From: Piper betle
Taxonomy: Eukaryota; Streptophyta; Magnoliopsida; Piperales; Piperaceae
Direction of reading: 5' to 3'
Length of the DNA: 64,000 bases
Assembly: GCA_033002965.1 (NCBI GenBank)
Contig: JAURVB010002625.1
Coordinates: forward strand, 1 to 64,000
Shown here piece by piece: positions 62,792 to 64,000 of the stretch. A program made the translations under genes and the position numbers. Numbering within the stretch: the first letter of the stretch is position 1; each line of letters begins with the position of its first letter. The notes below the pieces were generated by a model. It ran no database searches. It was not told the origin of the DNA and saw only the letters and a program-made list of their open reading frames with translations.

Positions 62792-63271
62792 TAGGGTTAT
62801 TCAAAACTCGGTTAAACTTGATTAACTCGGTATTCAATTCAAAAACTCGATTCAAAATTTAACTTGATATCAAACTAGCTAAGCTTGAGCATGTTCTTTC
62901 TCGACTCAACTTAACTCGAAATTCGATATTTTATATAAAGAATAGATTTTTGACCATATTTATCTTATATTTCTCTAAACAAAGATAATCAAATTATAAA
63001 ATATCATTATATGATAACAATTTAAATAGAAATATGCATGATTAAATTATCTTTCATGCATAATTATGTCAAAATTAAAATATTTCAATTATGAATTAAA
63101 TTTAAGCATGAATTATAAAAAATGCATTATTAAATACAAAGTAAGCTAGCTCGAATTTAACAAGTTACTCGGATCGACTTCAGGTGTTTATTAGCTCGAC
63201 TCAAACTCGAAATCAAACAATTGAGCTTGAGTTGAGTAAAACAAGACTTGATTCACTAGATGAGCACCCTA
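62792..63271. mobile_element. Degenerate hAT-like MITE
   Basis: Starts TAGGGTTATTCAAAACTCGG and ends GAGCACCCTA, with ACTCGA-type subterminal motifs as in 59050-59698. Flanks GTGTTATC and GCATTATC agree at 6 of 8 bases, fitting an old 8-bp duplication. Confidence 0.55.
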
Positions 63272-63639
63272 GCATTATCCTTTAGAAATAATACCAATGA
63301 TCAGAAATATAAAAAATACAATAAATAAGAAATACCACTCCTCACAATAATTTGAGCATTTAATAATGCTCGGTGGATAATTAGAATCACACATAAATTT
63401 GCAAATTTTCAATTAAAATTCAATAATTACGAGAAAATATTCAATAAATTTATATATATATAGGAAAAGAGTTGCTGTACTCCGACACAGAGTACAATCT
63501 TGGCCGTTGGATTAGCATCCAGCGACCGAAAGAAGCGGCGCCGCGCAGAGCGACGGCGGAGGGGCGGAAGGATGCCCGACCACGGCGATGGCCGGGGGGG
63601 GCCGCGACGAGGGGACGGGGGTGCGGCGGGGTGGCGGGC
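63272..63639. other. AT-rich to GC-rich transition
   Basis: AT-rich to about 63460, then GC-rich sequence leading into the tandem repeat. No gene recognised; the long frames on both strands from 63430 are products of GC-rich low complexity. Confidence 0.45.
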
Positions 63640-64000
63640 GGGGGCCGAGGGGGCGCAGCTAGGTGGCGAGCGTGGGCTGAGGGTGCGGCGGGGTGGCTGG
63701 CGGGCCGGCGAGGGAAGAGGCGGGGCGGCTGAGATCCGCCGCCCCGTCGCCCGGCGGTTAGGTTGCCACCCCTGGCGGGCGGCGGGGGGGGCGGCCGCGA
63801 CAGGGGACGCGGGGGCGTGGCGCGCGCGCGGCGGTGGCGGGCGGGGGCCGAGGGCGCGGCTAGGTGGCGGCATGGGCTGAGGGGGCGAGGCGGGGTGGCT
63901 GGAGGGCCGGCAGGGGAAGAGGCGGGGCGGCTAGATCCGCCGCCCGTCGCCGGCGGTTGAGTTGCCACCCCTGGCGGGCGGCGACGGGCGAAGCAGGGTG
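63640..64000. repeat. GC-rich tandem repeat, about 200-bp unit
   Basis: The order GGTGGCTGG-GGGCCGG-AGAGGCGGGGCGGCT-GATCCGCCGCC-GTTGCCACCCCTGGCGG occurs twice. The GATCCGCC anchors at 63733 and 63934 are 201 bp apart. The array continues past the window edge. Confidence 0.8.

Overview
The window is nuclear DNA of a flowering plant. It has intron-containing plant genes (a growth-regulating factor, a fasciclin-like arabinogalactan protein), many LTR retrotransposon remains with plant-type primer sites, hAT-like and Mutator-like MITEs, and nuclear-integrated plastid DNA. The plastid rps2, rpoC2, atpE and atpB pieces look like those of a non-grass angiosperm; I cannot name the species.

Layout. 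(1) 1-4354: a compact GRF transcription factor gene (898-1784, three exons, QLQ and WRC domains) followed by AT-rich flank with a small Mutator-like MITE. (2) 4355-18484: a stack of nested insertions. A long LTR in reverse orientation is split by a second, forward copy of the same family (7206-18082). That copy is in turn split by a solo LTR carrying a hAT-like MITE, by a chimeric plastid insert (11205-13858) whose rps2 piece holds another MITE, and by an Athila/Tat-type gag-bearing element (14305-17413). An older atpB scrap lies at 18487-18592. (3) 19189-38478 and 42687-62679: the two arms of a very large inverted duplication around a 4.2-kb unique spacer. Each arm carries, from outside in, an LTR-like block, a broken gag-like ORF, a decayed chromovirus (Ty3/gypsy with chromodomain) and one apparently intact FLA gene. 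The two FLA genes converge on the spacer. (4) 62680-64000: AT-rich flank with another degenerate hAT-like MITE and a GC-rich tandem repeat with a unit of about 200 bp.

The arms let the insertions be ordered. The chromovirus, the MITE in its RT region and a solo LTR in its 3' LTR are in both arms, so they predate the duplication. Solo LTRs at 19791-21278 and 28373-31049 (itself holding a nested solo LTR) are only in arm 1, and one at 51127-53799 only in arm 2. In each case the other arm shows the matching empty site and a 5-bp target duplication flanks the insert. A further 2.2 kb is present only in arm 2. The FLA coding sequences look identical apart from one 3-bp unit, while the transposon parts of the arms differ visibly.

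Only three genes look functional: the GRF gene and the two FLA copies. Everything else with coding resemblance is transposon or plastid debris. No operons, CRISPR arrays or bacterial-type systems are present.
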